A DNA stretch of 6,673 nucleotides from Prolixibacteraceae bacterium. GTDB taxonomy: Bacteria > Bacteroidota > Bacteroidia > Bacteroidales > Prolixibacteraceae. The position numbers and the translations under genes are program-made. Shown piece by piece: positions 5,940 to 6,673 of this stretch. Numbering within the stretch: the first letter of the stretch is position 1; every line of letters begins with the position of its first letter. The stretch covers positions 41,696-48,368 of the forward strand of contig DPRM01000141.1 of NCBI GenBank assembly GCA_003537645.1, in the 5' to 3' direction. The notes beneath the pieces are model-generated. The model was not told the origin of the DNA, searched no databases, and saw only the letters and a list, made by a program, of their open reading frames with translations.

Positions 5940-5999
5940 CCCGTTAACTAAACGACATTAATTGTAATTAAGCTTTGAAAAAGGTGTCGATCAATAATT

Positions 6000-6673
6000 T
6001 TACACCAGGATTTCTTTTACCTGATTGTAAACATTCTGCGCTGTAAAGCCAAGTTTTTCGTCCAGAACGGTGTATGGTGCAGAAAATCCAAATGAATCCA
6101 AACCGAATACTTTTCCGTCGGCGCCAACCAAACCTTCAAGGTTAACAGGCAATCCGGCTGTCAGACCGAATTTTTTTACTCCGGCTGGCAATACACTTTG
6201 CTGATATGTTGCCGGTTGACTGCGGAATAGCCCTTCGGAAGGAACTGAAACGATACGGCATTTGATACCTTCTTTTTCCAATAATACTTGTCCTTCAACC
6301 AAAGTCGCGACTTCAGAACCACTTGCAAGCAGGATTACATCAGGAGTACCTTCCGAATCGGTAACTATGTAAGCGCCTTTAGCAGCCTGCTGAGCTTCAG
6401 CATAACGGTCTGTTTTTGCCGGAAGGTTTTTGATGTTCTGACGCGAAAGGATCAGAGCTGTTGGCGTATCAATATTTTCAAGAGCCAGTTTCCATGCAAC
6501 GGTTGCTTCTTCAGCATCAGCCGGACGAAGCACCAAAGTTGAGTTTTTGCCGTGGTGGTTTTTCAGTTTTTCCATCAGGCGGATCTGAGCTTCCTGCTCA
6601 ACCGGTTGGTGAGTTGGTCCGTCTTCGCCTACACGGAAAGCATCGTGTGTCCAAACGTATTTTACCGGCAACT
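6000..6673 (-). CDS. tkt: Transketolase, C-terminal portion (partial, 5' end beyond the window)
   Basis: The last 224 codons, with a TAA stop at 6002-6000; the frame is open to the window edge, so the beginning of the gene is missing. Transketolase is a thiamine diphosphate enzyme of the non-oxidative pentose phosphate pathway that moves two-carbon units between ketoses and aldoses in the cytoplasm. The fragment starts within the pyrimidine-binding domain at YVWTHDAFRVGEDGPTHQPVEQ. Fragment residues H9, D17 and H21 match E. coli H461, D469 and H473, which contact substrate. LILSRQN follows, with the Arg equivalent to E. coli R520. The C-terminal domain covers about the last 120 residues (VILLASGSEV, VSVPSEGLF, GLDSFGFSAPYTVL). 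A full-length protein would be near 670 residues. The TTG near 6671 is an internal Leu codon, not a start. The gene runs convergently to the regulator gene and shares a terminator region with it. It is intact as far as it can be seen. Confidence 0.95.
   Translation of the reverse strand, partial: LPVKYVWTHDAFRVGEDGPTHQPVEQEAQIRLMEKLKNHHGKNSTLVLRPADAEEATVAWKLALENIDTPTALILSRQNIKNLPAKTDRYAEAQQAAKGAYIVTDSEGTPDVILLASGSEVATLVEGQVLLEKEGIKCRIVSVPSEGLFRSQPATYQQSVLPAGVKKFGLTAGLPVNLEGLVGADGKVFGLDSFGFSAPYTVLDEKLGFTAQNVYNQVKEILV

Larger units (their letters stand above)
5777..5983. repeat. Imperfect 14-bp inverted repeats bracketing the convergent spacer
   Basis: The left arm at 5777-5790 (CTTTTTCAAGGCTT) and the right arm at 5970-5983 (AAGCTTTGAAAAAG) are reverse complements at 13 of 14 positions; the odd one is a G-T pair. 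Between them lie a perfect terminator palindrome and a dispersed repeat. The arms may be chance matches in AT-rich sequence or the ends of a small inserted element. No transposase and no clear target duplication were seen. Confidence 0.3.

Noticed and set aside
5723..5947. A 74-codon plus-strand frame across the regulator 3' end and the spacer
   Set aside because: It overlaps the regulator in another frame and then translates the terminator palindrome and the dispersed repeat, so it is not protein-like.
6288..6542. An 84-codon plus-strand frame opposite transketolase
   Set aside because: It is antisense to a strongly recognised transketolase coding region.
6669..6671. TTG as a start codon for a short transketolase-like protein
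   Set aside because: The frame continues upstream to the window edge and the fragment begins mid-domain, so TTG is an internal Leu codon.

Overview
The window looks like chromosomal DNA from a member of the Bacteroidota. The evidence is AT-rich spacers, starts without a Shine-Dalgarno purine tract, matches to the Bacteroidota -7 element TAnnTTTG, and a lipoprotein GH31/PA14 glycosidase of the kind common in this phylum. An anaerobic or marine lineage such as the Marinilabiliales would fit, but that is inference only.

Layout: 1-62 may hold the first 20 codons of a divergent minus-strand gene. 63-291 is a gene-free AT-rich leader with a possible promoter and small dyads. 292-1911 (+) is a complete YfcC/ArcD-type (DcuC superfamily) membrane transporter. 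1912-2017 is a compact control region with two dyads around a TAnnTTTG element. 2018-4861 (+) is a secreted lipoprotein GH31 glycosidase with an inserted PA14 domain, most probably an alpha-xylosidase. 4862-5046 holds several hairpins, one of them a strong terminator, and a possible operator. 5047-5769 (+) is a FadR-type GntR regulator with an FCD ligand domain. 5770-5999 contains a perfect palindromic terminator and a dispersed palindromic repeat. 6000-6673 (-) is the C-terminal third of transketolase, cut by the window edge.

How the genes may work together: the three complete plus-strand genes look like a small carbohydrate-use cassette (transporter, periplasmic or surface exo-glycosidase, local regulator). 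They probably form separate or partly coupled transcription units, because each gap contains terminator-like and promoter-like signals. Xylose released from xyloglucan oligosaccharides would feed the pentose phosphate pathway, where transketolase acts, but transketolase is a housekeeping enzyme and its position here may mean nothing. No SusC/SusD pair, endo-glucanase or sensor of a classical polysaccharide utilisation locus lies in the window.

I found no clearly new multi-gene system. The points most worth a second look are the clustered dyads in the spacers, a TGTCGAT word that recurs only between genes on the plus strand, the dispersed repeat near 5876-5939, and the pairing of a GH31 lipoprotein with a YfcC transporter and an FCD regulator.
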